64,000 bases of DNA, from the NCBI RefSeq assembly GCF_003254275.1, contig NZ_QKZK01000001.1, forward strand, positions 249,728 to 313,727, given 5' to 3'. Source of the stretch: Breznakibacter xylanolyticus (lineage in GTDB: Bacteria; Bacteroidota; Bacteroidia; Bacteroidales; Marinilabiliaceae). The notes under the pieces are model-generated. The model was given only the letters and a program-made list of their open reading frames with translations, was not told the DNA's origin and did no database searches. Below, piece after piece: positions 37,862-46,346 of this stretch. Position numbers and translations under genes: made by a program. Each line of letters opens with the position of its first letter. The first letter of the stretch is position 1.

Positions 37862-38773
37862 ATGAGATTTTTTTCGAAATTGAGTTTGATGTCACTGTTT
37901 TTAGTAGCACTTTCTTGGCAGAAAGAAAGTGATAAAAATACAATTGATTCTAGCATGTCGGAAATACCTGAATCAGTTGCAAAAATTGAGATTGTTGACG
38001 GAATGTTGTCTTTCCCCAATGATTCAATGATGTATGATGGTATTATTGCGCTTTCATCAATGAGCTCAGATGTGCGAGCAGAATGGGAAGTAGATAATAA
38101 TTTTGAATCTATGCAAACTCTTTGCGATCGTATCACAAGCGAACTTGAGCAGGTTGAAGATGAAGAGGGGTTTTATGAAGTTCGAAGTGTTTATGATGAT
38201 TTCGTTTTTTTTTGGGAACCGAATACCAACGATCAGGCTTTTTATGTGCCATTGGATAAAATGTTTTATTCTCAGGTTGTTGATATTAATGGTGATGTAA
38301 AAGTGGGAAATGAAATCCGGAGTTATAAGTCTGATTCGTTGATGAATCGAATATAATCAATGGATTGTGGGTTGAAATCATATGGAGATGATTTAGATTA
38401 TTGTAAAAAGTTTCGGTCTAAGGATCGACAATTGATATGCTTGCTAGAGGAGTTGGAACATCGAAATTTTGTGCATTTATACGTTTCCTCACAGAAGCAC
38501 TCTTGGTGGAGAGGATGGATTAATAATTCATCTTTAAAAAGAGTGAAGAATACAGGAAGAAATGCGGTTTATTTTGCAAGTAGTCGGAACTATGGAGAAA
38601 ATTATTATAACGATGAAGTATTGCCAGAAAGATACACGGGGGGAGATGTAGAGTATTTGCATAAATATTTTGTGCGTGAACAAGGTAAAGCATATTCATT
38701 TTTAGTTTTTGGAAATAGTTTTGTTGAGAGTGAAGCTTGTACTTTGTCTCTTGCGCCAATTTGGAATTATTAA
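37862..38773 (+). pseudogene. Lipoprotein-like gene split by an in-frame TAA
   Basis: Two open frames, 37862-38356 and 38360-38773, are in the same reading frame and separated by one TAA (38354-38356) and one codon. Read through, they give about 303 residues. The first part has a signal-like start in which the lipobox cysteine is replaced by tryptophan (LFLVALSWQKE, codon TGG at 37916). It then has VDGMLSFPNDSMMYDG and an acidic segment. The second part has tryptophans and charged residues (SSQKHSWWRGWINNSSLKRV). The layout recalls DUF4848-like secreted proteins of Bacteroidota, but that is only an impression. A functional two-gene reading cannot be excluded, since an ATG follows the stop. 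Confidence 0.65.
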
Positions 38774-38785
38774 ATAAATATCTGT

Positions 38786-38816
38786 GAGGTGCTATGATTT
38801 AGCACCTCATGTTTTT
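38786..38816 (+). terminator. Terminator after the split gene
   Basis: GAGGTGCT and AGCACCTC pair around a 7-nt loop, followed by ATG and a T run. Confidence 0.75.
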
Positions 38817-38845
38817 ATGTGTAGATTATTATTAACGATAGTTGT

Positions 38846-39451
38846 ATGGTTAAATATATTTGGATTGTTCTTGTTTTGCTATGTCAGGTTGGTTTAGCTC
38901 AGGATACGAATGGCCTGGAGGGAGGTGTTAATTATAGTTGGTATGATCATGTCCGTGACGATGAAAGTCAGACGGCGGATTTTGGATATTTTATCGGGTA
39001 TAAATACGAATGGCATATTTGGTCAAGGTGGCAGTTGTCAGCTGGTGCCCGGTTGTCGTTGCCTAATGTTTCCCGAAAAATATTACACCACGATTGTAGT
39101 CAATCGATCGTTTATGGATCAATTCCATTGACCGTGTCGTATGGCATGATGAAGCGTTGGGGGCCTGTCGTCGGTTATTCGTTTAGTTATTTGTTAGATA
39201 AAGAAACCAGTACTGTGAATCACATAGATCATTCGGGTTTGATAGGGATGTATTATGATTTTAATTTTTTTAAAGCTTCCCTTTGTTATCAGCATAGTTT
39301 TAATACTGAGAGGTATGATGATACTTCTGTTTGGGGGAGCGATGGCGAAGTTATTCAGGAATACAGATATCCTCATCAGCGATATAAGCTTAGAAGTATT
39401 CAGTTTAGCTTATATATTCCCTTAAATAAGCGTGTTGGAGATGGTAGATAA
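38846..39451 (+). CDS. Small outer-membrane beta-barrel-like protein
   Basis: A signal peptide (MVKYIWIVLVLLCQVGLAQ) is followed by about 180 residues of alternating aromatic/hydrophobic and polar residues. There are many tyrosines and glycines (GYFIGYKYEWHIWSRWQLSA; VSYGMMKRWGPVVGYSFSYL), as expected of an eight-strand outer-membrane barrel. I recognise no specific family. It is AT-rich like its neighbours. A short basic tail (KRVGDGR) follows the last strand. Confidence 0.65.
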   Translation: MVKYIWIVLVLLCQVGLAQDTNGLEGGVNYSWYDHVRDDESQTADFGYFIGYKYEWHIWSRWQLSAGARLSLPNVSRKILHHDCSQSIVYGSIPLTVSYGMMKRWGPVVGYSFSYLLDKETSTVNHIDHSGLIGMYYDFNFFKASLCYQHSFNTERYDDTSVWGSDGEVIQEYRYPHQRYKLRSIQFSLYIPLNKRVGDGR

Positions 39452-39648
39452 TGTCAGTGCGTGGTTGTAATTATCTTTAAATAGTCGCTTGCAAGGTTCG
39501 ATTATCATTTTTTTTTCTGCGGTTTGATTTGTGTGCTGTGCTGTTTACATGAGCTGATATTGATGGCGTAATATTCGATGATTTTATCAATTAGTCATTA
39601 ACGGATTTATTTACCTGTATTCTTTTGAATTGAAAAATTAAACGATTG

Positions 39649-40539
39649 ATGAAGGGGTTGTTTTTTAGATGGTTAAATGCCTGTCTATTTGTGGGAGTAT
39701 TGCCTAGTGCTTGTGAGAGTGCTTATAATGGTGATTTTCCGGAGGGGCAGAAGTTGCCTGTTGTTCATTCCTTACTGGCTGCTGACAGCACTTTTAAACT
39801 TGGGTTAAGTTGGCCTGTTTCATCGTCCAGTACCAATGATTTTCCTGTGATTGATGACGCCAGGGTTGTATTGTGGGAGGATTCTGTTTTATTGGGTCTT
39901 GCCACATCTTTGGGGGATGGGCAGTATTCTCTCGATTCAGTTCTGAAGGCGGGGAGTCGTTATCGGGTGGATGTGAGTATTCCATCCTTAGGGACAATTA
40001 CTGCAAATACGATCATTCCGTTTGATCCGGCAGTTGAGTTAAATTATGAAAAGATTAAAGGAGACTTTGGCGGGATTGATAACTATCAGCTTCAGTTGGG
40101 GCGCCCGGATTTACATGCTTCCGGGATTTGGTTGTTTGTCACTGAGCGCAATGTTGATGAATCGCTCAATGAACAACCCATGATGTTATATAGCAATAGT
40201 GCGTTGTGTGATAATTTCAATAGGTCGTTAAATTTTGATGCGCAAGGAGGGTATTCGTTTTCTTATGATTATTTCATTCGCCTTTCTACATCTCTTTTGG
40301 TGTTCGATGTGAATCGCATTGATTTGGCATCATGGGTGAGTATGAAGAAATCGCAGTTTGCAGTTGTGACTGCATCTTGCGATTACGACCAGTATTTTCG
40401 TGCGGCTTTTTTGCAAAAATATTGGTCCCCGTCTTCTGATTTGCCTTTTACCTATCAGCCAATTACAATATATTCTAATGTGAATGGGGGGTATGGAATT
40501 TTTGCCGGTTACAATGTGGCGGCTTATCATTTTAATTAA
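39649..40539 (+). CDS. DUF4249 lipoprotein paired with a TonB receptor
   Basis: The 296-residue protein has a lipoprotein signal ending in PSAC. A beta-sandwich follows with the DUF4249 features (LPVVHSLLAADSTFKLGLSW; DDARVVLWEDSVLLG). DUF4249 proteins are thought to act as surface partners of TonB receptors, much as SusD serves SusC. The receptor gene starts 40 bp downstream. The ATG at 39649 is preferred over the TTG one codon earlier. Ligand unknown. Confidence 0.85.
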   Translation: MKGLFFRWLNACLFVGVLPSACESAYNGDFPEGQKLPVVHSLLAADSTFKLGLSWPVSSSSTNDFPVIDDARVVLWEDSVLLGLATSLGDGQYSLDSVLKAGSRYRVDVSIPSLGTITANTIIPFDPAVELNYEKIKGDFGGIDNYQLQLGRPDLHASGIWLFVTERNVDESLNEQPMMLYSNSALCDNFNRSLNFDAQGGYSFSYDYFIRLSTSLLVFDVNRIDLASWVSMKKSQFAVVTASCDYDQYFRAAFLQKYWSPSSDLPFTYQPITIYSNVNGGYGIFAGYNVAAYHFN

Positions 40540-40579
40540 TTGTTGCTAAAAGATTATTCCAATTGAGATTTTATGTGAT

Positions 40580-42868
40580 ATGATAAGTTCGGCTCGTGTT
40601 GTTGCTGTTTTATTGTTGCTGTTATTCGTTCATCAGAATTTTAAATCACAGGTGAAAGTCAGTGGTTTTGTTCGTGACGCCACATCCGGAGAAATTTTGC
40701 CCGGAACAAGTGTTTATGTCAATGGGGGGGAGGTGGGAACTTCTGCCAATGCTCATGGTTTTTTTTCGATGAATCTCCCATTCGGGAAATATAAATTGGG
40801 TGCATCTTTTGTTGGTTATGCGCTGAGTTGTGATTCGATTTATTTATTGCAGGATACGGTTTTAGTGCTGCGTTTATATCCCGGAGTGGTGATGGATGAA
40901 GCGGTTGTTGTCGCTCGTCAAAGATCGGGGTTGTTGAGCCGGACTAAAGCCGGTTATTTACAATTGTTGGGTGTTGATTTTTCACGGGCAGGCGTTTTAT
41001 TAGGTGAGCCTGATTTGATGAAAGTTTTACAGACATTACCCGGTATTGCCGCAGGCAAAGAAGGGAGTAGTGAAATTTATGTTCGAGGAGGAGGCGCTGA
41101 CCAAAATCTTTTGTTACTTGACGGGGCTCCTGTTTATAATTTAAATCATGCATTTGGAATGTTGTCGCTGTTTAATAGTGACGCCATACAGCAAGTGACG
41201 GTTCAAAAAGGTGGCATTGAAGCGCAATATGGCGGCCGTTTGTCTTCGGTTGTAGATGTGATGGTGCGTGAGGGGAACGATACAAAGCACAATGGCAGTT
41301 TTACAATGAGTCCTTTGGGGGGATCTTTATTGGTGGAAGGGCCAATTACTCGTGAAAAATGTTCTTTTTTATTATCGGCACGTCGTTCGTGGGCTGATTT
41401 GGTGTTGGCGGGTGCCACCTTTCCGGGGATTTCTTTTTATGATGTCAATGCAAAATTCAATTATAAGTTTGCTAATCACAATCAGTTGTTTTTGAGTTTA
41501 TACATTGGTGGTGATAAGTTTTATGTGAACTCCGATTCAGAAGGTAAGAAAAGTAATTTCTCCTTCGGTTGGGGGAATCATTTGGCCTCTGTTCGCTGGA
41601 ATCACTTGGTGGCACCATCTGTTTTTGGGCGATTTCAACTGCATGCCAGTTCGTATTACGACAATGAAAAATTCTCCAGTCAATCCGGGGGCGTTGATAA
41701 TAGTGCTTCCCGTTTTTCTCGTTTTGATGAGTTGGGGATGCGTTATCATCTCGATCTTCATTTAATCAGTCACCATCTAATCTCATGTGGCATTGAACCT
41801 CAGTTTCGTTTTTTTCAGCCCGCTGAGATTGAACAGCGTTTGGGAGGCCAGGATGCCGTTCAGTCGTCCGGACATATCTCATTAATGCAAGTGGCAGGGT
41901 ATGTCGATCATCAATGGCACGTGGGTGCATGGCAATTTAATCCCGGTGTCAGGTTACAGTATTCCGGGGCGTCTGCTTTTACGCATTGGGGGGTTGAACC
42001 TCGAATGTCATTGTCCTATTTGGCAACTTCATTTTTGTCGATAAAAGCATCGGCAATGATGACGAATCAGCCGTTGCATGCCATCCGGAAAAGCACCATG
42101 GGATGGCCCGGTTATTTCTTTGTTCCTTCAACCGAACGGCTAAAACCTCAGCAAGCCTGGCAGATGTCTGTTGGTGCGCTTTATCAACCGGTATCTGCCA
42201 TCCGCATCGATGTGGATTGTTGGGTCAAAAAGATGGATAATTTAGTGGCTGCTTACGATGTGCCGGCATCTGCTTTTGCTTCGGCCGATTGGGAAAAAAT
42301 GGTGGTGCAGGGGAGGGGTAAAGCTGTTGGACTGGATTTGCTTGTTGATTATTCGGGGCGGGTTTTCACTTCTCGTTTTTCGTATACTTTATCGAAAGCG
42401 ATGTCTGCATTTGATGTCTACTATCATGGTGACTGGTTCAGTTTTGATTACGATCGTCGTCACGACTTAACGCTTTCATCGTCGGTTCAATTGGTTAAGA
42501 ATGAGAGGGTGAGTCGTGACGTTTCTACGTCGTTTACATTTCGGTCGGGTGCTCCATTTATGCTGCCATCTTCTCAGATACAGGGCGCTTATCCTTTTGT
42601 GGGTGAAAAGGCATACGATTATGATTTGTCGCGTTTAGATCAGTATGATGGCCCTAATAACATGCGGATGCCTGATTATCATCGGCTGGATGTTTCTTAC
42701 CAAACAACGCTGTATAAAAAGAGGGGATCTCGATCCTGGACATTAGGTGTTTATAATGTGTACAATCAGCAGAACCCATATCTGGTTTATAATGATGGCA
42801 AAAACGGATACAAGCAGATGACTTTATTTCCGTTGATGCCCTATGTGTTATTTAAACGGGTGTTTTAA
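40580..42868 (+). CDS. TonB-dependent receptor
   Basis: The 762-residue protein has a signal peptide, a carboxypeptidase-regulatory-like domain (about 25-110; SGFVRDATSGEILPGTSVYV), a plug domain (SEIYVRGGGADQNLLLLDGA, then NSDAIQQVTVQKGGIEAQYG) and a 22-strand barrel ending in phenylalanine. It takes up a bound ligand with TonB energy. The DUF4249 gene lies upstream, the reverse of the usual order. The carboxypeptidase-like N-domain marks it as a Bacteroidota-type receptor, and no N-terminal signalling domain for an anti-sigma factor is seen. Substrate unknown. Confidence 0.93.
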   Translation: MISSARVVAVLLLLLFVHQNFKSQVKVSGFVRDATSGEILPGTSVYVNGGEVGTSANAHGFFSMNLPFGKYKLGASFVGYALSCDSIYLLQDTVLVLRLYPGVVMDEAVVVARQRSGLLSRTKAGYLQLLGVDFSRAGVLLGEPDLMKVLQTLPGIAAGKEGSSEIYVRGGGADQNLLLLDGAPVYNLNHAFGMLSLFNSDAIQQVTVQKGGIEAQYGGRLSSVVDVMVREGNDTKHNGSFTMSPLGGSLLVEGPITREKCSFLLSARRSWADLVLAGATFPGISFYDVNAKFNYKFANHNQLFLSLYIGGDKFYVNSDSEGKKSNFSFGWGNHLASVRWNHLVAPSVFGRFQLHASSYYDNEKFSSQSGGVDNSASRFSRFDELGMRYHLDLHLISHHLISCGIEPQFRFFQPAEIEQRLGGQDAVQSSGHISLMQVAGYVDHQWHVGAWQFNPGVRLQYSGASAFTHWGVEPRMSLSYLATSFLSIKASAMMTNQPLHAIRKSTMGWPGYFFVPSTERLKPQQAWQMSVGALYQPVSAIRIDVDCWVKKMDNLVAAYDVPASAFASADWEKMVVQGRGKAVGLDLLVDYSGRVFTSRFSYTLSKAMSAFDVYYHGDWFSFDYDRRHDLTLSSSVQLVKNERVSRDVSTSFTFRSGAPFMLPSSQIQGAYPFVGEKAYDYDLSRLDQYDGPNNMRMPDYHRLDVSYQTTLYKKRGSRSWTLGVYNVYNQQNPYLVYNDGKNGYKQMTLFPLMPYVLFKRVF

Positions 42869-42871
42869 TGT

Positions 42872-42903
42872 AAAAGGAAGGTCCTTGTGGCCTTCCTTTT
42901 TTG
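42872..42903 (+). terminator. Terminator after the TonB receptor, copy 2 of a repeated hairpin
   Basis: AAAAGGAAGG and CCTTCCTTTTTT pair around a short loop. It differs from the hairpin at 37494-37526 by a single missing C. Confidence 0.88.
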
Positions 42904-42909
42904 CTATAC

Positions 42910-42940
42910 ACCTTACAGGTTTTAAAAAAACCTGTAAGGT
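42910..42940. repeat. Palindrome of 31 bp
   Basis: ACCTTACAGGTTTT and AAAACCTGTAAGGT are exact complements separated by 3 As. It lies between the receptor terminator and the end of the nucleoside kinase gene. It resembles short palindromic repeats scattered in Bacteroidota genomes, but a terminator role for the minus-strand gene is also possible. Confidence 0.75.
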
Positions 42941-42958
42941 TTGGAGTAGTACACTTTA

Positions 42959-44632
42959 TTAATACGAAAAACTACTTCCCCCCACAAACTCCCGCAAGAT
43001 GGATGTGGGCGGAATTTCGTTGATTCGAAGGATGGGTTTAAAATAGCTGAAGAATTTGAGCAGTCGTTTGGCCTCGCTGTATTCGGGCTGGTTGGGCTGC
43101 ACCTCCAGCAGAATGGGTTCCACCAGGGGCTTGAGCACGGCCAGTTCGTACAGCAGGGCGGTGTTAATCATCACGTCGGCCTCTTCCTGAAAGGGGAAGA
43201 TGTGCTTGTCCTCGCCGCGTCGCACGCTGGGCCAGCGCGAAATGGTTTCCTGAGCCGGGTATTTGCGGTACTTGTAGTCGCGTACAATGCGTCGCACCAG
43301 GCGGTTGTCGGTGGTGTTGATGCGGTTGTGGTCGTCGAGGTTGATGGTGGTGAGTGCCGAGATGTAAATTTTGAACTTGGCCGAGGCATCAATCAGGTGC
43401 GTGAGCTGTGGGTTGAGGGCGTGAATGCCCTCGATGATGAGGATGTTGTTTTCGTGCAGTTGCAGCACCTCGCCGTCGTAAACGCGCTGGCCGGTTTGGA
43501 ACGAAAACTTGGGAATCTCCACCTTTTTGCCGTCGAGCAGGTCAATGAGGTTTTGGTTGAACAGGTCGATGTCCAGCGCCTCGAGTGCCTCAAAGTCGTA
43601 GTCGCCGTTTTCATCGAGGGGCGTGTGTTCGCGATCCACAAAATAGTTGTCGAGCGAGAGGTTCACCGGGGCAATGCCCGACACGAGCAGCTGAATGGCC
43701 AGGCGCTTGCTAAAGGTGGTTTTGCCGCTCGACGAAGGGCCGCTGATGAGCACGATTTTGAGTTTGTTGTGGTGGTTGGCAATTTTATCGGCAATCTGGC
43801 TGATTTTTTTCTCGTGCAGTGCTTCCGATACCTTGATGATGGTTTCGCTTTTGCCGTTGTGTGCCTGATTGAGGTGACCCACGTGGGTAATGTTGAGCAC
43901 CCGGTTCCATTGGGCGTGTTCGCGGAATATGTCGAACATCTTATCCTGAATGATGAGTTCGGCCACCTCCTCGGGGTTGTCGGTGCGGGGCAGTTGCAAC
44001 AGCATGCCTTTGTAGTATTTGTTAAGGTCGAACACCTGCAGGTAGCCGGTGGATGGCACCAGGTAGCCGTAAAAGTGGTTGGCCAGCGTGTCGAGCCAGT
44101 AAAAGGAGGTGTACATTTTGCCGCGATGCCGCAGGATGTCCGATTTGTCGGTGAGGTGTTGCGCCTCTAAAATGTCGATGACCTCGTTGGTTTCGCGCTG
44201 ATCTTTGATAAAGGGGATGTTCATCTCCACAATTTCGCGCATGCGCTGGCCGATGGCAAACACCTCCTGAATGTCGATTTCCTTGCGGTCGTCCTTTTTT
44301 ATTTCGCAGTAGATGCCTTTGGAGACCGAGTGCTCGATGGTGAGTTTGGCGCCAGGGAACAGATCGTTCACTGCCTTATAAAGCACAAAGCAGAGGCTTC
44401 GCATGTACATGCGCATGCCGTCGGGGTGAGTCACGTCCACAAAGCGGATTTGTTTGGGATGATACACTTCGTAGGCGAGGTCGGCCATGTGGTTGTTGAC
44501 CAGCGCGCCCAATATGGGGGCTTTGAGCTGAATGTGTTGGTCGTCGGCAATCTCCCGAAGGGTGACAGATTTATGGTAGCTTTTGGTGGTGTTGTTGTTC
44601 AAACACTTGATTTTGATTTTCTGTTGCGTCAT
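42959..44632 (-). CDS. Nucleoside kinase with TGS and tRNA-synthetase-like N-domains
   Basis: The 557-residue protein has three parts. A TGS-like domain (about 1-70) comes first. A region akin to the second additional domain of threonyl-tRNA synthetase follows (about 70-270; THPDGMRMYMRSLCFVLYKA). The last part is a phosphoribulokinase/uridine kinase domain (about 285-500) with P-loop LISGPSSSGKTTFSKRL and NLSLDNYFVDREHTPLDENG. It probably phosphorylates uridine or a related nucleoside. The fusion is known in Bacteroidota and Firmicutes, but its regulation is unclear. The gene is GC-rich compared with the receptor segment beside it. Confidence 0.9.
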   Translation of the reverse strand: MTQQKIKIKCLNNNTTKSYHKSVTLREIADDQHIQLKAPILGALVNNHMADLAYEVYHPKQIRFVDVTHPDGMRMYMRSLCFVLYKAVNDLFPGAKLTIEHSVSKGIYCEIKKDDRKEIDIQEVFAIGQRMREIVEMNIPFIKDQRETNEVIDILEAQHLTDKSDILRHRGKMYTSFYWLDTLANHFYGYLVPSTGYLQVFDLNKYYKGMLLQLPRTDNPEEVAELIIQDKMFDIFREHAQWNRVLNITHVGHLNQAHNGKSETIIKVSEALHEKKISQIADKIANHHNKLKIVLISGPSSSGKTTFSKRLAIQLLVSGIAPVNLSLDNYFVDREHTPLDENGDYDFEALEALDIDLFNQNLIDLLDGKKVEIPKFSFQTGQRVYDGEVLQLHENNILIIEGIHALNPQLTHLIDASAKFKIYISALTTINLDDHNRINTTDNRLVRRIVRDYKYRKYPAQETISRWPSVRRGEDKHIFPFQEEADVMINTALLYELAVLKPLVEPILLEVQPNQPEYSEAKRLLKFFSYFKPILRINEIPPTSILREFVGGSSFSY

Positions 44633-44708
44633 GTTGTTCTGTTTAAATTAAGGCGTAAAGCGTCTTAAAGATATATCAATCCGTTGGATTGTGGGCATGA
44701 GCGGTGCC

Positions 44709-44999
44709 TCAAAGCTGCCAAATCAGGATCAATGCCAATGCGGCAACCAGGCCACAGAGGGCGATGGCCAACGGTTTCATGCAGCCATTTTTCTTTTTCT
44801 CGTACGATACGACGCGAAAGGTGAATTTGTCGGGATGCGATTGGCGAAGTTTCGCTTCCATGGCATCGATGACCTTTTTGGCATGTCGCAGATCGCAGCC
44901 GGTGTGTTCTTTATAGGTCTTGATGGCGACCAGTTTGCTGCTGTTGAAAATGTAGTTTTCCAGTTCTTTAATCAATCCGGAGGGGAGGTTCTGTGGCAT
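44709..44999 (-). CDS. Small L7/L12-C-domain-like membrane protein
   Basis: The 96-residue protein has a helical N-terminal part resembling the L7/L12 C-terminal fold (SSKLVAIKTYKEHTGCDLRH, then AKKVIDAMEAKLR). A basic stretch and one C-terminal membrane helix follow (CMKPLAIALCGLVAALALIL). Such tail-anchored small proteins occur in Bacteroidota without a known role. The gene is upstream of, and on the same strand as, the nucleoside kinase gene, with 76 bp between them. Confidence 0.65.
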   Translation of the reverse strand: MPQNLPSGLIKELENYIFNSSKLVAIKTYKEHTGCDLRHAKKVIDAMEAKLRQSHPDKFTFRVVSYEKKKNGCMKPLAIALCGLVAALALILIWQL

Positions 45000-45146
45000 A
45001 TAACGTGGGGTTTAGGTTGATGAGCGGGTAAAGATAATAGAATAATCATAATGCGGGACGGGTTAAGTGAATGAGGCGTTTGTAAAGATGCCCCATTGTT
45101 TGGCGAAGGCCAATGAATGACGCTTTACTGTAAGGCCTACGAAAGC

Positions 45147-45178
45147 TTGTTTCCTGCAAGGGACACATCTATCTTTGT
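45147..45178 (+). promoter_or_regulatory. Promoter of the dead toxin-antitoxin pair
   Basis: TTGT at 45147-45150, 19 bp, then TATCTTTGT at 45170-45178. The promoter is intact although the genes behind it are not. Confidence 0.7.
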
Positions 45179-45191
45179 ATGAAAAAGAAAA

Positions 45192-45538
45192 GTGACCGGA
45201 CGATTTAAGGTTGAGATACTGGACCAGGCATTGGTGTTCATCGATAGTCTTGATGAGAAATCACGGGACAAAGTGATTTATAACATTCATAAAGCCCGGA
45301 TGATTCAAGATCCTGAATTATTTAAGAAGCTCTCGGGCTAAGTATGGGCGTTTCGAACATTGTTTAGTAAACGTTATGTCCGACTGTTTGCATTTTGGGA
45401 TAAAACCAACGCAACAGATACTGTGGTCATTTCGACGCACGGAATAATTAAGAAAACCGACAAAGTGCCCAAGTCCGAAATTGAGAAAAGTCGAGAATAT
45501 TCGTAAAGCCTATTTTGAACAAAAAAAACCGTTGAGCC
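45192..45538 (+). pseudogene. HigB/RelE-type toxin pseudogene
   Basis: Translation from GTG 45192 gives TGRFKVEILDQALVFIDSLD and continues to FKKLSG, the usual start of a RelE/HigB mRNA-cleaving toxin. An in-frame TAA at 45339 interrupts it. Beyond the stop, in the same frame, comes VWAFRTLFSKRYVRLFAFWD, then THGIIKKTDKVPKSEIEK. A one-base insertion in the A run 45486-45489 then shifts the frame, and the last segment (VENIRKAYFEQKK) is read in another frame. At least two lesions make loss of function near certain. Confidence 0.85.
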
Positions 45539-45864
45539 ATGACTATAGATACCATGAAAACCATCAGTCTTGATGAATTGACCAATAAATATATCGGCGA
45601 GAAGGGAACGCCTAAAAGAGACCGTTTTGAAACGAACTACGACTGGATTTATTAGGGGAAGCCATTAAAAAAGCCCGAAAAGAACGGAATCTGACTCAGG
45701 AACAACTAGGAAAACTCATTGGTGTTCAGAAATCTCAAATTTCGAAGATTGAAAACAGTTTGACCGATGCCCGTTTTGAAACCATTTTAAAGGTTTTTAA
45801 AGCGCTTAATGCCAAAATCAATTTTAATATTGAGTTGCTTGATCAGACTGTACACATTGCATAG
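45539..45864 (+). pseudogene. HigA/XRE-type antitoxin pseudogene
   Basis: From ATG 45539 (or 45554) the frame reads MKTISLDELTNKYIGEKGTP and KRDRFE. It is then broken by a one-base deletion near 45632, where the family usually has a tyrosine codon. In the next frame the helix-turn-helix continues as ELRLDLLGEAIKKARKERNL, TQEQLGKLIGVQKSQISKIE and KVFKALNAKINFNIELLD, up to the TAG at 45862. The gene directly follows the toxin, the HigB-then-HigA order. The HTH part alone is still open, but has no good start codon. Confidence 0.88.
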
Positions 45865-45915
45865 TTTGATTGACACACCCATCGATAACCCGCATTATTT
45901 TGAGTGTTCAGCTGT

Positions 45916-46202
45916 GTCGATGGCCTTTATCCACCCTATCTGAGGCTATCGACTCTGTCGCAAGCCTCAATGGGATTAAATTGGCCCTCGCAACTGCGTC
46001 GCAAGCTCCAATGGGATTAAATTGATGCTCGCGACTGCGTCGCAAGCTCCAAATGAATTCAATTGTCCCTCGCGACTGCGTCGCAAGCTCCAAATGAATG
46101 AAATTATCCCTTGCAACTGCGTCGCAAGCTCCAATGGGAATTAATTGGCTCTCGCGACTGCGTCGCAAGCTTCAATCGGATTGGATTAGTTCATTTGCCG
46201 GG
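45916..46202. repeat. 41-bp-period tandem repeat
   Basis: The core GTCGCAAGC starts at 45957, 45998, 46039, 46080, 46121 and 46162, always exactly 41 bp apart. Degenerate units flank it (GTCGA at 45916; GTCG at 46202). Most units contain an imperfect inverted repeat (GCGAC TGC GTCGC) followed by a more variable A/T-rich half. 41 is not a multiple of 3, and frames across the array give no family-like protein. The block lies between the dead toxin-antitoxin pair and the HerA-like gene. Confidence 0.92.
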
Positions 46203-46346
46203 TCGATGCTTTTCTGTTGTGCTTCAATCTCCTTAGCGTTTCTGCGTTTCAATCCAGTCATTCAACAACACAGCCATCGTGCCGCAAGCAAAAATCTTTT
46301 AACTTGCATCCTGCAAACTTTCAAAAAACCGAAACATCATCCTATT
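46203..46346 (+). other. Upstream region of the HerA-like gene
   Basis: With the 41-bp array it makes a gene-free stretch of about 480 bp (45865-46346). The part at 46228-46250 (CTCCTTAGCGTTTCTGCGTT) resembles a scattered repeat type seen in many genomes. TAACTTGC at 46300-46307 is a weak -7 candidate. Confidence 0.4.

Noticed and set aside
43202..44170. 322-codon plus-strand open frame
   Set aside because: Shadow of the nucleoside kinase gene; valine-rich with no known motif.
45908..46168. 86-codon minus-strand frame with repeated peptide motifs (GACDAVAR-like)
   Set aside because: It only follows the 41-bp repeat; the period is not a multiple of three, there is no start context and no family resemblance.
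45940..46190. Possible CRISPR array
   Set aside because: The repeat-plus-spacer period is only 41 bp, the would-be spacers are similar to each other, and no cas genes are nearby.
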